Below are positions 7,647-16,968 of a stretch of 30,000 nucleotides of DNA, one piece after another. Under the pieces are notes generated by a model, which saw nothing but the letters and a program-made list of their open reading frames with translations, was not told where the DNA came from and made no database searches. This DNA comes from a bacterium (GTDB taxonomy: Bacteria; UBP7; UBA6624), in the NCBI GenBank assembly GCA_014384545.1, contig JACNFQ010000048.1, positions 1 through 30,000 of the forward strand. The letters run 5' to 3'. The position numbers were made by a program, and so were the translations under genes. How positions within the stretch are numbered: position 1 is the stretch's first letter; every line of letters starts with the position of its first letter.

Positions 7647-9223
7647 CTTCCGGCGATAAGAAAGCCGAGGTTCGTCGCTAGGGCTCTGGTCGTTTCAGCA
7701 TAGAGCGAGACGAGACCTTGGGGCCAAATACCAAAGAGAAGAATGAGAGCCATCAAGGGGATAATCGTCCATTTCTCGGTCTTGGTCATATCCTTCAAAT
7801 CGGCCCATTTCTCATTGAGCGGACCCATAAAAATGCGCTGAATCATCAAGATCATATACGCTGCTGTAACGACAATCGTTATGACACCAAAAGCTGAGAG
7901 AACTCTAAAGAAGTTCATCCCCGCAAAAAGCCCACTGGTCACCATCCAGTGGTGGTTGCTGAAGGCAGCCACAAAAGTCATAAACTCGCCCCAAAAACCT
8001 GAAAGCCCCGGCAAGCCCAAATTCGCCATCCCTACAAAAATCCAAATCGTGAAATAGCCGGGCAACAACGCTCCCAATCCGCCATAAGCCAAGAGATTCC
8101 TGTTATGCGTTCTTTCATAAATCACACCCACCAAGTGGAACATACAAGCACTAATCAACCCATGGCTAATCATGATAAACATCGCAGCAGATAGCCCCAA
8201 CTCTGTATTCGTTGCTAAAGCAAAGACGAGATACCCCATGTGGGAAATGCTTGAATAGGCAACCATACTCTTCCAGTCCTTTTGAGCCATTGCTACCAAC
8301 GCTCCGTAAAGCATGGAGACGACTCCTACCGTGGCAACAAGGGGAACAGCAATACCCGACAAATCATGGAAGGCACCCGGGACAGTCGGTAAGAGAATAC
8401 GCACAAATCCATACGTTCCCATCTTCAAGAGAACCGCCGCCAACATCATAGAGATGGGCGTGGGGGCTTGGACATGAGCGTCGGGTAGCCAAGTATGGAA
8501 GGGGACGATAGGGACCTTGACCCCAAACCCAAAGAAGAAGAGGAGGAATAGAGTCGTTTGAGTCGCCAGTCCAGCTCCCTTGATGGGGAGAGTAGCTCCC
8601 TTTTCTGCGAGCTGACTAATACCGAATCCGATTTCTGGAGCAGACCAGTGGAGCGCCAAGATCGCAATAAGGAGCAGAACGGAACCCACCAATGTATAAA
8701 GGAAGAATTTGATAGAGGCATAGATCCGTCTCTTTCCTCCCCAAATACCAATCAAGAAATACATCGGGAGCAGCATCAACTCCCAGAAAACGAAAAAGAG
8801 GAAATAGTCCCTAGCTACTAAGACACCCAAGAGAGAAGTAATAAGGAGCAAAAATAGGATGTAATACATCCGTAGTTTAGAGTCGATACTTCGCGACGAG
8901 ATAGCTGCAGAGATTGAGACCACGGTCGTCAAGAGAATCAACGCCAGAGAGATGCCATCAATCCCCGTATACCAAGCAACGCCCAACTCCTTGAACCAAG
9001 GCACGCCATAGTTCAGCCTAAAGCCATAGTTGTCCGCAGGGGCTGAAACGAAGACCTTCCATACCCAAAGAGAGGCCAAAAAAGTGGCAACAGTCGTTCC
9101 TATCGCCACCTGCCTAATCCTCTTTTCATGCTTGATGAAAGCGATAAAACCAGCCCCCACAAGAGGCAAGAAAATAAGAACGTGGAGCGGATGCACCACA
9201 AAGCGAATGAATTCAGTCAACAT
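7643..9223 (-). CDS. nuoM: NADH-quinone oxidoreductase subunit M
   Basis: The 526-aa protein is an antiporter-like proton-pumping subunit of complex I with about 14 membrane helices. The helix-5 signature FFVFWELMLLPMYFLIGIWGG contains the essential glutamate of NuoM. The helix-7/8 region with VPFHTWLPDAHVQAPTPISMMLAAVLLKMGTYG is also family-typical. It follows nuoL after a 9-nt gap, with GGAG seven bases before the ATG. It is the last gene of the operon here: nuoN, which usually follows, is absent and lspA converges with a small overlap. Confidence 0.96.
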   Translation of the reverse strand: MLTEFIRFVVHPLHVLIFLPLVGAGFIAFIKHEKRIRQVAIGTTVATFLASLWVWKVFVSAPADNYGFRLNYGVPWFKELGVAWYTGIDGISLALILLTTVVSISAAISSRSIDSKLRMYYILFLLLITSLLGVLVARDYFLFFVFWELMLLPMYFLIGIWGGKRRIYASIKFFLYTLVGSVLLLIAILALHWSAPEIGFGISQLAEKGATLPIKGAGLATQTTLFLLFFFGFGVKVPIVPFHTWLPDAHVQAPTPISMMLAAVLLKMGTYGFVRILLPTVPGAFHDLSGIAVPLVATVGVVSMLYGALVAMAQKDWKSMVAYSSISHMGYLVFALATNTELGLSAAMFIMISHGLISACMFHLVGVIYERTHNRNLLAYGGLGALLPGYFTIWIFVGMANLGLPGLSGFWGEFMTFVAAFSNHHWMVTSGLFAGMNFFRVLSAFGVITIVVTAAYMILMIQRIFMGPLNEKWADLKDMTKTEKWTIIPLMALILLFGIWPQGLVSLYAETTRALATNLGFLIAGS

Positions 9224-9232
9224 AAACGACTC

Positions 9233-11212
9233 CTAAAGTGGGCTCCAAAGCCTTTGAGTAGCGATAACGAGCCCCAACATAATCAAGATAAGGAAGAGAT
9301 ACCCCGTGGCAAACCCTGTTTGATAACGGCGCACCCCTTCCCCCAGTCTCTTCGTAATCCAACCCGAAAGATTCACCAATCCATCCACCACCACACGGTC
9401 AAAGAAAGCGGAAATCTCAGAGATTCCCACCCCAACCTTTCCCACCAAATTGACGATCCCGTCAACGACCTTTCGGTCAAAAAGTGCCACGCCCTCTGCC
9501 ACAGCCGAAGCCGGACGAACGAATGCCCACTGGAGTGCCTCATCCACATAGAGTCTGTTTTCTAGAGCCCTCCACAAGGCAGGCGCCCTTTCCTCAAAGA
9601 ACCCCTTGGTCACATTCCCCGAAACAGTACGAGGTAAAAAGATTCTCTTTGCCCACAGAATACCCCCCACTGCCACAAGAATCGAAATGGACGCTACAAG
9701 AGGATTCAACCCGTGGTGATGAGCGTGGGGTTCAATAAAGTGAGCAGCCCAGTTGCCCGTCTTTGCCCATAACCCTGGGATTCCAATCAAGGCAGGAATG
9801 ATACAGAGAGCACCCAACAAACCCATCGGTCCCACCATGATGGAAGGTGTCTTCTTGGGATGCCCCTTACCCCGATACGCCCCAAAGAAAGTGAGATAGA
9901 CGACACGGAACATATAGAAAGCAGTTAGACCCGCGGCTAGGGTCAGCATCACCCAAGGCGCCATCCCCATACTCTGTCCTGCATTCCATGTCGCCAAGAG
10001 AATCTCATCTTTACTAAAGAACCCCGAAAAAGGTGGGATACCTGAAAGAGCTAATGTCCCCACTAGGAACAGGAGAAAAGTGGCAGGCATGAACTTTCGC
10101 AAACCACCCATCTCTCTCATATCATTTGTATGGACCGAATGAATGATCGCTCCCGCAGCCATAAAGAGCAACGCCTTAAAGAACGCATGGGTAAAGAGAT
10201 GGAATATTCCAGCAGCAACACTCCCCGCACCCAGCCCTGCAATCATATATCCCAACTGACTTATGGTTGAAAAAGCAAGGACCCGCTTTATGTCCCACTG
10301 AGCGACAGCAATAGACGCTGCAAAAAGAGCAGTAAATGCTCCGATGTAGGTGACCACCGTAGCAGGGACGGGTGCTTCGAACAGGAAGTGAAGCCTAGCC
10401 ACCAAGTAAACACCGGCAGCGACCATTGTCGCTGCATGGATGAGTGATGAAGCTGGTGTGGGACCTTCCATGGCATCGGGCAACCAGACATGGAGAAAGA
10501 ACTGAGCAGACTTACCCATAGCCCCGCCAAAAATGAGCAAACCCGCTACAGCCAAAATGCCATTGCCATCGCTTGTTTGCGCAAACGCCTTTATCTGAGC
10601 AATCTCAAAAGAATGGGTCAACCCATAAAGCGTAAGGACCCCCAAAAGAAGGGAGACATCTCCGACCTTGGTCGTCAAGAACGCTTTCTTAGATGCGTTG
10701 GCAGCACTGTCCTTATCAAACCAGAACCCAATAAGGAGATAGGATGCCAAACCCATCACTTCCCAACCGGCAAACACCAAGATGAGGTTGTCAGACAAAA
10801 CCATCGCCAACATCGCGCTGGTAAATACAGCCAGATAACCAAAGTATCTGGGGAAGTTCTTTTCGGGATGCCCAAAGTACTTGCCCCCTTTGTCCATATA
10901 CCCCACCGAATAGACATGAACACAGAGACTTACAATCGTCACAACGAGCAGCATCATTGAGGTCAATCCATCAGCTTGGAGACCCATCCCTAAAGTCGTG
11001 TGCCCCAAGTCCAACCAATCTGCTTGGCTCCATGTCAAAGTCTCGCCCCCGACCTTTCGGACAAATACCGATATCGCCAGAAGTGTAGAAACCCCCATCG
11101 CGATGGTAGAAAGTAACGCCGTTCGTTCTTTCCACAACCGAGTAAAGGGAGCAATCAACCCAAACGCCAAGAAGGGAATCAAGGGGATAAGGATAAGAGG
11201 AGAGATTACCAT
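9233..11212 (-). CDS. nuoL: NADH-quinone oxidoreductase subunit L
   Basis: The 659-aa product is the distal antiporter-like subunit of complex I. Diagnostic blocks are FAGWEVMGLASYLLIGFWF, the helix-7/8 stretch FLHVWLPDAMEGPTPASSLIHAATMVAAGVYL, and FSTISQLGYMIAGLGAGS. The C-terminal part contains the long lateral-helix region (about 540-640), with two similar phrases, FDRKVVDGIVNLVG and FDRVVVDGLVNLSG, before a last membrane helix. It is somewhat longer than the E. coli protein (about 613 aa). Its start overlaps the nuoK stop by 7 nt. Confidence 0.96.
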   Translation of the reverse strand: MVISPLILIPLIPFLAFGLIAPFTRLWKERTALLSTIAMGVSTLLAISVFVRKVGGETLTWSQADWLDLGHTTLGMGLQADGLTSMMLLVVTIVSLCVHVYSVGYMDKGGKYFGHPEKNFPRYFGYLAVFTSAMLAMVLSDNLILVFAGWEVMGLASYLLIGFWFDKDSAANASKKAFLTTKVGDVSLLLGVLTLYGLTHSFEIAQIKAFAQTSDGNGILAVAGLLIFGGAMGKSAQFFLHVWLPDAMEGPTPASSLIHAATMVAAGVYLVARLHFLFEAPVPATVVTYIGAFTALFAASIAVAQWDIKRVLAFSTISQLGYMIAGLGAGSVAAGIFHLFTHAFFKALLFMAAGAIIHSVHTNDMREMGGLRKFMPATFLLFLVGTLALSGIPPFSGFFSKDEILLATWNAGQSMGMAPWVMLTLAAGLTAFYMFRVVYLTFFGAYRGKGHPKKTPSIMVGPMGLLGALCIIPALIGIPGLWAKTGNWAAHFIEPHAHHHGLNPLVASISILVAVGGILWAKRIFLPRTVSGNVTKGFFEERAPALWRALENRLYVDEALQWAFVRPASAVAEGVALFDRKVVDGIVNLVGKVGVGISEISAFFDRVVVDGLVNLSGWITKRLGEGVRRYQTGFATGYLFLILIMLGLVIATQRLWSPL

Positions 11213-11622
11213 TTGAAGAGATTCAACCGATCAGCCTCAACAGAGTTGATCGATTTAAAGATGTAATAAACCATAGCCAAACCAATTCCAGCTTCGGCGA
11301 CAGCAATCGTCAGCGAAAAAATGACAAAGACTTGCCCCACAGGGACGGGGACGAGACTCTGGAACCCCTCACTAGAAAAAGGCTGTCTCATGAGAGACAA
11401 TCCCCACTGACGACTAAACGCGACCAACATCAAGTTGACACCATTCAACATCAATTCCAAGGACATCAAGATCGTAATGAGATTCCGTCGGGTAATCGCA
11501 CCATAAATACCGATTCCGAACAAAACAAGGGAAAGGACGAGATAGGGCTGAAGAGGAACTGCAGGACCGTAATGGGGGACATCAAACGCTGGTGGAGGCA
11601 ACAGAAAGAAGAGGGGGATCAT
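11206..11622 (-). CDS. nuoK: NADH-quinone oxidoreductase subunit K
   Basis: The 138-aa small membrane subunit has the two buried glutamates of the proton path: Glu56 in MSLELMLN and Glu110 in IAVAEAGIGLA. The usual length is about 100 aa. The excess is an N-terminal extension of about 20 residues before the PLQPYLVLSLVLF helix, and an insertion of about 15 residues after RQWG in the loop between helices 2 and 3. It overlaps nuoJ as ATGA and nuoL by 7 nt. Confidence 0.94.
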   Translation of the reverse strand: MIPLFFLLPPPAFDVPHYGPAVPLQPYLVLSLVLFGIGIYGAITRRNLITILMSLELMLNGVNLMLVAFSRQWGLSLMRQPFSSEGFQSLVPVPVGQVFVIFSLTIAVAEAGIGLAMVYYIFKSINSVEADRLNLFKW

Positions 11623-12296
11623 TCCTTTTCCTCCACAATACTTCCATCAGGAATGCTCTTCTTGGATGCGCTTCCATCAGGAACGCTCTTCTTGGATGCG
11701 TTCTTCATATAGACAACGACACCCACCATCGCCACCAACAAAATAAGGCTAGCCAACTCAAAAATAAGGAGGTAAGGCTTCATGAGGGCGTCCCCAAAGA
11801 TAGAGATTGGATAGGTCTGGTTCAGAATAATAGGTTGTCCAGGTGTCAGAGGGAAAGGTTTGATCGTCGCAAACTCACCAAATCCTGAGTTCGTATACTT
11901 CCTAGCCAACGAATCATACGCATTGGGCCAAGAGACCGAAGCTAACTGAATCGACGCCCAAATCGTAAAGCCCAAGCCCACAAGAGCAGCTGGAACATTC
12001 TGCTTATTCCGATTGAGGTAAGTACCTCCCTTCGCTTCCCCACGAGTCAACAAGATAGAGAACAGAACGAGGACGACGACCCCCCCCACATAGAGCAAGA
12101 CTTGGACAACCCCCAGAAAGTCTGCGTTCAAGGTGATAAAAAGTGCTGCCACACCGAGTAAGGCAAGAGCAAGGAAGACGGCGTTATAGACCACTTTCTT
12201 GTGGAGAACAACACCTAGAGCTGCAAGAACAGTCAGCCCCCCAAACCCATAAAACCAAATCCAAGGCAAATAGGGCGTCAAGTCAAAGTCGCTCAT
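11619..12296 (-). CDS. nuoJ: NADH-quinone oxidoreductase subunit J
   Basis: The 225-aa product is a five-helix membrane subunit. The conserved helix-3 block ADFLGVVQVLLYVGGVVVLVLFSILL includes the pi-bulge region seen in NuoJ. The final helix is followed by a polar C-terminal tail in which ASKKSVPDGS is duplicated by a 30-bp tandem repeat. It overlaps nuoI and nuoK as ATGA on both sides. Confidence 0.93.
   Translation of the reverse strand: MSDFDLTPYLPWIWFYGFGGLTVLAALGVVLHKKVVYNAVFLALALLGVAALFITLNADFLGVVQVLLYVGGVVVLVLFSILLTRGEAKGGTYLNRNKQNVPAALVGLGFTIWASIQLASVSWPNAYDSLARKYTNSGFGEFATIKPFPLTPGQPIILNQTYPISIFGDALMKPYLLIFELASLILLVAMVGVVVYMKNASKKSVPDGSASKKSIPDGSIVEEKE
11641..11700 (-). repeat. 30-bp tandem duplication in the 3' end of nuoJ
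   Basis: Positions 11641-11670 and 11671-11700 are direct copies that differ at one base (ATGCTC versus ACGCTC context). The unit length is a multiple of three, so it adds ten residues (a second ASKKSxPDGS) without breaking the frame. The near identity suggests a recent slippage event. Confidence 0.9.
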
Positions 12297-12997
12297 GGAG
12301 TCTCTCCCTCAATCTCCTCTTCGGCGTTGAGCCCTGCCAAAGCTTCCACATCCATTGGACGAATGGTCACATAGTCCTCTTTGTTGAAGATATTCTTATT
12401 CTTGAAATAACCCAACGAAGATGCGAGTGCATCGGGATCATCACTATCGTAAAGTTCTGGGTAAACGGCAGATTCGAAGGTAACCAGGTCTTCTAAGTTG
12501 TAGATAAGAGGTTGAGTCTCGTCGTGACTAAACGCATCCGCCCTGTCATATGACGCTGTTTCGAAATCGCGAGAGAAACGAATCGCATCGCTTGGGCAGA
12601 TATCCACACAAAGACCACAATTGTGGCAAGCCGCATAGTTTAAAGTATAGACACGAGGTCGTCTCTCTCTCCCCTTCCCTTCAGCCAATACCTCAATGAG
12701 ATTATCGGGGCAGGCTTGAGCACAAAGTTGGCACGCATCGCACCTAAGTCGTCCCGATTCGTCAAGGAGTTGAACAAAACGCCCCTTCCAGCGATGGGAC
12801 ATTTTTCGTATTTCACCGGGGTATTCCAGAGTACTATTTTCCGGATAGTTGCGTAAGAACTTAGAGAAAACCAACTTCAACCCTCCACTGATACCACACC
12901 CTTCAACCGCCACCATATGGACGCCTGCCAGGAAGATAACAGCCACCAAGAGAGCCGTGATAGCAGTAGCAATCTGGACGACCAAATCGGTATTCAT
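12293..12997 (-). CDS. nuoI: NADH-quinone oxidoreductase subunit I (2x[4Fe-4S] ferredoxin)
   Basis: The 234-aa product has two ferredoxin motifs for clusters N6a and N6b: RCDACQLCAQACP and CHNCGLCVDICP. An N-terminal hydrophobic helix (about residues 5-30) anchors it to the membrane arm. The start chosen is the ATG at 12997, overlapping the nuoH stop as ATGA; the open frame extends further upstream but only inside nuoH. Beyond the second motif the SDAIRFSRDFETA block is family-typical, followed by an acidic C-terminal extension of about 70 residues. Confidence 0.95.
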   Translation of the reverse strand: MNTDLVVQIATAITALLVAVIFLAGVHMVAVEGCGISGGLKLVFSKFLRNYPENSTLEYPGEIRKMSHRWKGRFVQLLDESGRLRCDACQLCAQACPDNLIEVLAEGKGRERRPRVYTLNYAACHNCGLCVDICPSDAIRFSRDFETASYDRADAFSHDETQPLIYNLEDLVTFESAVYPELYDSDDPDALASSLGYFKNKNIFNKEDYVTIRPMDVEALAGLNAEEEIEGETP

Positions 12998-14337
12998 GCA
13001 CGACGCTCCAAAGCCGGCTTGCCAAAAACACCCTTGAGAAGATGGCGCACCCAAACCACCATCCCTACAAAGAAGAGGATAAAGAAAAGGAGGGCGGTGC
13101 CCCAACCCTTTTCAAGAATCGGCCACAACAGATTGGGATTGAGCCTAATCTCGTTGGCCAACTTGATGATACCTGTCACAAAGAAGTTGATCATCGCCAA
13201 CGGAACGAGTCTCTTCCAGCAGAGTTCCATCAACTGATCAATCCGCAAACGGGGGAGCGTGCCCCTAAGCCAAACGATCGCAAAGAAAAGAAGGAAGACC
13301 TTGAGTGCAAACCAAACGACCGAGGAGAGCGTCTGTCCTAAGAAAGGAAGGTCAAACCCACCATAACCACCCAAGAAGAGTGTCGTAATCATCGAAGAAG
13401 CGATAAAGATGTTCACATATTCTGCCAAGAAAAAGAAGGCGAAACGAATCCCGGTAAACTCGGTATGGAAACCACTCACCAACTCGGATTCCGCTTCAGG
13501 TAGGTCGAAAGGAACGCGATTTGTCTCGGCTACATTGGCGATAAAAAAGATGAGAAAACCGAGGAATTGAGGCACAATAAACCAAATTGGGAACCCCAGC
13601 CCTCCTCCTTTCAGTTGGGCATCAATGATGCCCCCCACTCGAATATCCCCAGCCAAGAGAACGACCGTCATCATCGAAAAAGCTAATGGGACTTCATAGG
13701 AGATAAGTTGTCCCACAGCTCGGAATCCCCCAAAAGAAGAGTATTTGTTGTCACTCCCATGAGCAGCAAGGAAAATGCCCATGACCCCAATCGCCCCAAT
13801 CGCAAAAAGGTAAAGGACGCCCATACTCAAATCAAAGGGAATCAGACCCTCGCCAAAGGGAATAATGACAGCACCCATCATGGAGGGAATAAAGACCAAT
13901 ATCGGAGCCCAATAATGGAATACTTTGTCCGCTCCCAGGGGAACGATACACTCCTTTTGGATTAGTTTTAGACCATCAGCAATAGGTTGAAGCAATCCCT
14001 TGTATCCCACCCGAGTTGGACCTAATCTATCCTGCATAAAGGCCAATATCTTTCGCTCCACATAGGTGGAATAAGCCCCTACAAGGATAAGAACAACCAT
14101 CACCCCCAAGAGCTTTAGGACGAGAATAATCGTGGTGTAGATCCCTAAAGGGAGTTCTCCCGGTCCCCCAAAAGCACTTTGCCATCCCACCAAACCCCCT
14201 CTCATCCCATCAATAAGGGGTTGGACGGTGGGATACCCAAGTACCTTCCACACCAAAAAGACCAACCCAAACAAGAAAGCCCCGCCGGCCAAAAAGGGGA
14301 GGAGCCCTATTTTCTTCAGGAAAGGGACCTTATTCAC
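12994..14337 (-). CDS. nuoH: NADH-quinone oxidoreductase subunit H
   Basis: The 447-aa product is the membrane subunit joining the peripheral and membrane arms, next to the quinone site. Diagnostic segments are YVERKILAFMQDRLGPTRVG, LQPIADGLKLIQKE, ANVAETNRVPFDLPEAESELVSGFHTEF and LRGTLPRLRIDQLM. E. coli NuoH is about 325 aa; here there is an extra N-terminal membrane helix region of about 70 residues and a C-terminal helix. The start overlaps nuoD as ATGA. Going straight from nuoD to nuoH means nuoE, nuoF and nuoG are not in their common place. Confidence 0.96.
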   Translation of the reverse strand: MNKVPFLKKIGLLPFLAGGAFLFGLVFLVWKVLGYPTVQPLIDGMRGGLVGWQSAFGGPGELPLGIYTTIILVLKLLGVMVVLILVGAYSTYVERKILAFMQDRLGPTRVGYKGLLQPIADGLKLIQKECIVPLGADKVFHYWAPILVFIPSMMGAVIIPFGEGLIPFDLSMGVLYLFAIGAIGVMGIFLAAHGSDNKYSSFGGFRAVGQLISYEVPLAFSMMTVVLLAGDIRVGGIIDAQLKGGGLGFPIWFIVPQFLGFLIFFIANVAETNRVPFDLPEAESELVSGFHTEFTGIRFAFFFLAEYVNIFIASSMITTLFLGGYGGFDLPFLGQTLSSVVWFALKVFLLFFAIVWLRGTLPRLRIDQLMELCWKRLVPLAMINFFVTGIIKLANEIRLNPNLLWPILEKGWGTALLFFILFFVGMVVWVRHLLKGVFGKPALERRA

Positions 14338-15476
14338 CTGTCAACCTCACCAAACACGGGGTCAAAACTACCCAAGATTGCTACAACATCTGCCAGCATC
14401 TCACCCTCAATCAAGGACGGAATAGCAGAGAGGTTACAGAACGAGGGGGCTCGATAATGGATCCGGTATGGAAACCTAGAACCATCAGAGACGACATAAA
14501 CACCCAAATCACCCCTTGGCGTATCAACAGATTGATAGATTTCGCCCCGAGGCACTTTCAGAAAAAATGGAAGTGGTTTCTTGAATTTGCCAGCGGGCAT
14601 CCCATCTAAACATTGTTGAATAATACGGGTCGATTCAACCATCTCTTGGAACCGAACCCACCATCGCGCGTAGCAATCACCATCTTGGTGGACGGGGACA
14701 TTGAAATCCATTTTGTCATAAGCAGCATAGGAAGAGTCCCGCCGTAAGTCCCAATCCACCCCAGCAGCCCGAAGAATAGGTCCTGTAACGGCATAGGACT
14801 CCAAAAAGTCAGGCTTTGTAACGCCCAGACCTTTCATACGCCCCCTAAAGATTTCGTTCTCGGACAAGAGGGCTTCCATTTCTGTTAGAGCAGGAACAAA
14901 CCCCTCAACAAATGCTCGGATTTCTTTCTCGATTGCGGGCGTCAAATCGCCCCGCACACCTCCATACCGAATGTAGTTGTGGGTGATTCTCTGACCACTC
15001 AGCAATTCCAAGAGGTACTGCACCTTTTCGCGCTGTCGGAATGCGTAAAAGAAGGGAGTCAACGCTCCCAAATCTAGCCCCATCGTCCCATAAAAGAGGA
15101 GGTGGCTTGCCAACCGATTGATTTCCATAGACAAGACCCGCAACCACTGTGCACGTTCGGGCACCTCAATACCCATCAAGGTCTCTACGGGCTGAACCAA
15201 CGCCATATTGGAGTAAATCGCGGATAGATAATCCATACGATCGGTCAGGGGAATCGCACCCATCCACTCGCGGTTTTCGCTCAGTTTTTCTACCCCTCTG
15301 TGCAGATACCCAATCACGGGAACTACCCGCGTCACCACCTCGCCCTCCGTCTCCAAAAGAATCCGAAAAACCCCATGGGTTGAAGGATGTTGCGGACCCA
15401 TATTCAACCAAAAGCGGTCCTCAGATTCCCTTTCAATAAGGACCGTAGTTCCTGAAAAAGTCTCTCGATCGCTCAT
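14334..15476 (-). CDS. nuoD: NADH-quinone oxidoreductase subunit D
   Basis: The 380-aa product is the 49-kDa-type quinone-site subunit. It has the N-terminal NMGPQHPSTHGVFRILLETEGE block with the quinone-proximal His, then GYLHRGVEKL, and the C-terminal DTPRGDLGVYVVSDGS and YRAPSF motifs. It is a stand-alone NuoD, not a NuoCD fusion. It starts 4 nt after nuoC, with AGGAA seven bases ahead of the ATG, and overlaps nuoH as ATGA. Confidence 0.96.
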   Translation of the reverse strand: MSDRETFSGTTVLIERESEDRFWLNMGPQHPSTHGVFRILLETEGEVVTRVVPVIGYLHRGVEKLSENREWMGAIPLTDRMDYLSAIYSNMALVQPVETLMGIEVPERAQWLRVLSMEINRLASHLLFYGTMGLDLGALTPFFYAFRQREKVQYLLELLSGQRITHNYIRYGGVRGDLTPAIEKEIRAFVEGFVPALTEMEALLSENEIFRGRMKGLGVTKPDFLESYAVTGPILRAAGVDWDLRRDSSYAAYDKMDFNVPVHQDGDCYARWWVRFQEMVESTRIIQQCLDGMPAGKFKKPLPFFLKVPRGEIYQSVDTPRGDLGVYVVSDGSRFPYRIHYRAPSFCNLSAIPSLIEGEMLADVVAILGSFDPVFGEVDR

Positions 15477-15480
15477 CGCT

Positions 15481-16020
15481 CTATTCCTGCCCCTTCAGGA
15501 TATCTTCTTCTAAGAGTGTTCGCTCTGGGAGTTTCTGTAGAGATGCAGCTTCTTCAAAAGCCCAAAGAGGTGTGGTATCTTTGAATCCCCCCACTGGGTA
15601 GTCTTTCCTCAAAGGATGTCCTTCCCAATCTTCAGGTAAGAGAATGCGTCTCAAGTCGGGATGGTCAGAAAAGGAGATTCCGAACATATCAAAAACCTCC
15701 CTTTCGTGCCACTCTGCACCAGGATGGATAGCCACGACAGAAGGCATTACCAACTGCTCATGGGGAAGTTGGGCTTTGAGAGTGCCCCGCGCACCATCCG
15801 AGAGACGGAGCAGTTGGTAAACGACTTCCAGCCCCTCCTTCTTCTCATTTGCTGTGAGATCATGGAGGACTCCAAACCCTGCCACCTTCAAATCCAAAAG
15901 AGCTTGAGGAATACGCCCACGCGCCATAATCACGACAGGCATGCCAAAGAGCATCTCAGTCTGCTGGGGGGCATCGCCCAATGCCTGAAGAAAAGGACTA
16001 GCCACTGGCTCGTTGGACAA
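15481..16020 (-). CDS. nuoC: NADH-quinone oxidoreductase subunit C
   Basis: The 179-aa product is the 30-kDa subunit of the peripheral arm, recognised by the signature [43 protein letters not shown]. The start chosen is TTG at 16020-16018, because AAGGAGG lies six bases before it (16033-16027), inside the nuoB coding sequence. Starts further upstream read through the nuoB frame and give non-family sequence. The gene overlaps the end of nuoB by 23 nt. The N-terminal half is diverged, as is common for this subunit. Confidence 0.93.
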   Translation of the reverse strand: MSNEPVASPFLQALGDAPQQTEMLFGMPVVIMARGRIPQALLDLKVAGFGVLHDLTANEKKEGLEVVYQLLRLSDGARGTLKAQLPHEQLVMPSVVAIHPGAEWHEREVFDMFGISFSDHPDLRRILLPEDWEGHPLRKDYPVGGFKDTTPLWAFEEAASLQKLPERTLLEEDILKGQE

Positions 16021-16477
16021 GGATGCCCTCCTTGTCAATCTTCTCTTGGAGCTTGGTGATGGCGTATAGCAGAGCTTCGGGTCGCGGGGGGCAACCTGGT
16101 ATATAGACATCGACGGGCACAATTTGGTCTACCCCATTAACCACCGAATAGGCATCTTTATAGATACCTCCCGAGTTGGCACATGAGCCCATTGAAATCA
16201 CATACTTAGGCTCTGGCATTTGATCGTAAAGACGCTTGAGCAATGAAGCCATTTTGTAGGTAACAGTCCCAGAAACGATCATGACATCACTCTGTCGGGG
16301 ACTCGCTCGAAAGACGACACCCATACGGTCCGCGTCATACTTTGGGTCGCCCACTGCCATCATTTCAATCGCACAACAAGCCAAACCAAAGGTCATTGGC
16401 CACAAACTGCTACGGCGAGCCCACCCCAACAGATCGTCGAGTTTTGCCAAGAGGAAAGGAGGTTGTTCTGCCATCAC
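15998..16477 (-). CDS. nuoB: NADH-quinone oxidoreductase subunit B
   Basis: The 159-aa product binds cluster N2, the last iron-sulfur centre before quinone. The four cysteine ligands are visible in [11 protein letters not shown] (adjacent Cys pair), MGSCANSGG and IPGCPPRPE. The start is GTG at 16477, overlapping the nuoA stop as GTGA, with GAGG seven bases upstream. The next codon is ATG (16474), a possible alternative start. Its end contains the ribosome-binding site for nuoC. Confidence 0.95.
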   Translation of the reverse strand: MMAEQPPFLLAKLDDLLGWARRSSLWPMTFGLACCAIEMMAVGDPKYDADRMGVVFRASPRQSDVMIVSGTVTYKMASLLKRLYDQMPEPKYVISMGSCANSGGIYKDAYSVVNGVDQIVPVDVYIPGCPPRPEALLYAITKLQEKIDKEGILVQRASG

Positions 16478-16866
16478 TGGTCAACCTCAAAATCGAGAGC
16501 TCCTTCTCTCCACACATAGGCAAGACCTAATGCTAGAACACCGAAAAAGGTGACCATTTCAAAGAAAGCCGGCCACCCGGTTGTGAGTAAGAGCATCCTA
16601 AAATTGACAGCCCAAGGGACGAAGAAAACGACTTCGACCTCGAAGAGAATAAAGAGGACCGCAAGAACGGCAAAACGAAAGTTGAAAGGAACATTCGATT
16701 CTGTTTCTGGATCATTCCCGCATTCATACGATGAGAGTTTTGATGGGGAGGGGAACCATCCTCCTGCCATTCGGTTCATGAGGAGAGAAATGACACCAAA
16801 CCCTATCGCTCCCATCATAAAGAGGAGCACCCCAGAATACTGGACGGTTGCTGGCACGCCTTCCAT
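16474..16866 (-). CDS. nuoA: NADH-quinone oxidoreductase subunit A
   Basis: The 130-aa product is a three-helix membrane subunit. It has the conserved loop YECGNDP with the quinone-site-proximal Cys, then the second-helix block [24 protein letters not shown] and the third helix [16 protein letters not shown]. It is the first gene of the operon. No Shine-Dalgarno sequence precedes the ATG: six T residues touch it directly, after a strong hairpin. Confidence 0.94.
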   Translation of the reverse strand: MEGVPATVQYSGVLLFMMGAIGFGVISLLMNRMAGGWFPSPSKLSSYECGNDPETESNVPFNFRFAVLAVLFILFEVEVVFFVPWAVNFRMLLLTTGWPAFFEMVTFFGVLALGLAYVWREGALDFEVDQ

Positions 16867-16905
16867 AAAAAAGAGAGGAGAGGAGCGATGATTCGTCCCT
16901 CTCCC
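16867..16905 (-). terminator. Terminator-like hairpin plus T6 directly before nuoA (possible attenuator)
   Basis: On the minus strand GGAGAGG (16904-16898) pairs perfectly with CCTCTCC (16883-16877) around a 14-nt loop that can add CGA/TCG pairs. After four bases comes T6 (16872-16867), touching the nuoA ATG. It has the shape of an intrinsic terminator. It could end ftsH transcription, or act as a 5' leader control element for the nuo operon, since the predicted nuo transcript would start at about 16907. Confidence 0.45.
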
Positions 16906-16913
16906 AAAAAGAC

Positions 16914-16919
16914 ATTCTA
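16914..16919 (-). promoter_or_regulatory. -10 box (TAGAAT) of the nuo operon
   Basis: TAGAAT on the minus strand places the transcript start at about 16907, giving a leader of about 41 nt that is almost entirely the hairpin described at 16867-16905. No -35 box is seen. It lies in the 102-bp gap between ftsH and nuoA. Confidence 0.35.
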
Positions 16920-16968
16920 CCTACCCTTTCCGGGTTTTTGGAGGAAAAAAAAGTGCTATCGAATCAAA

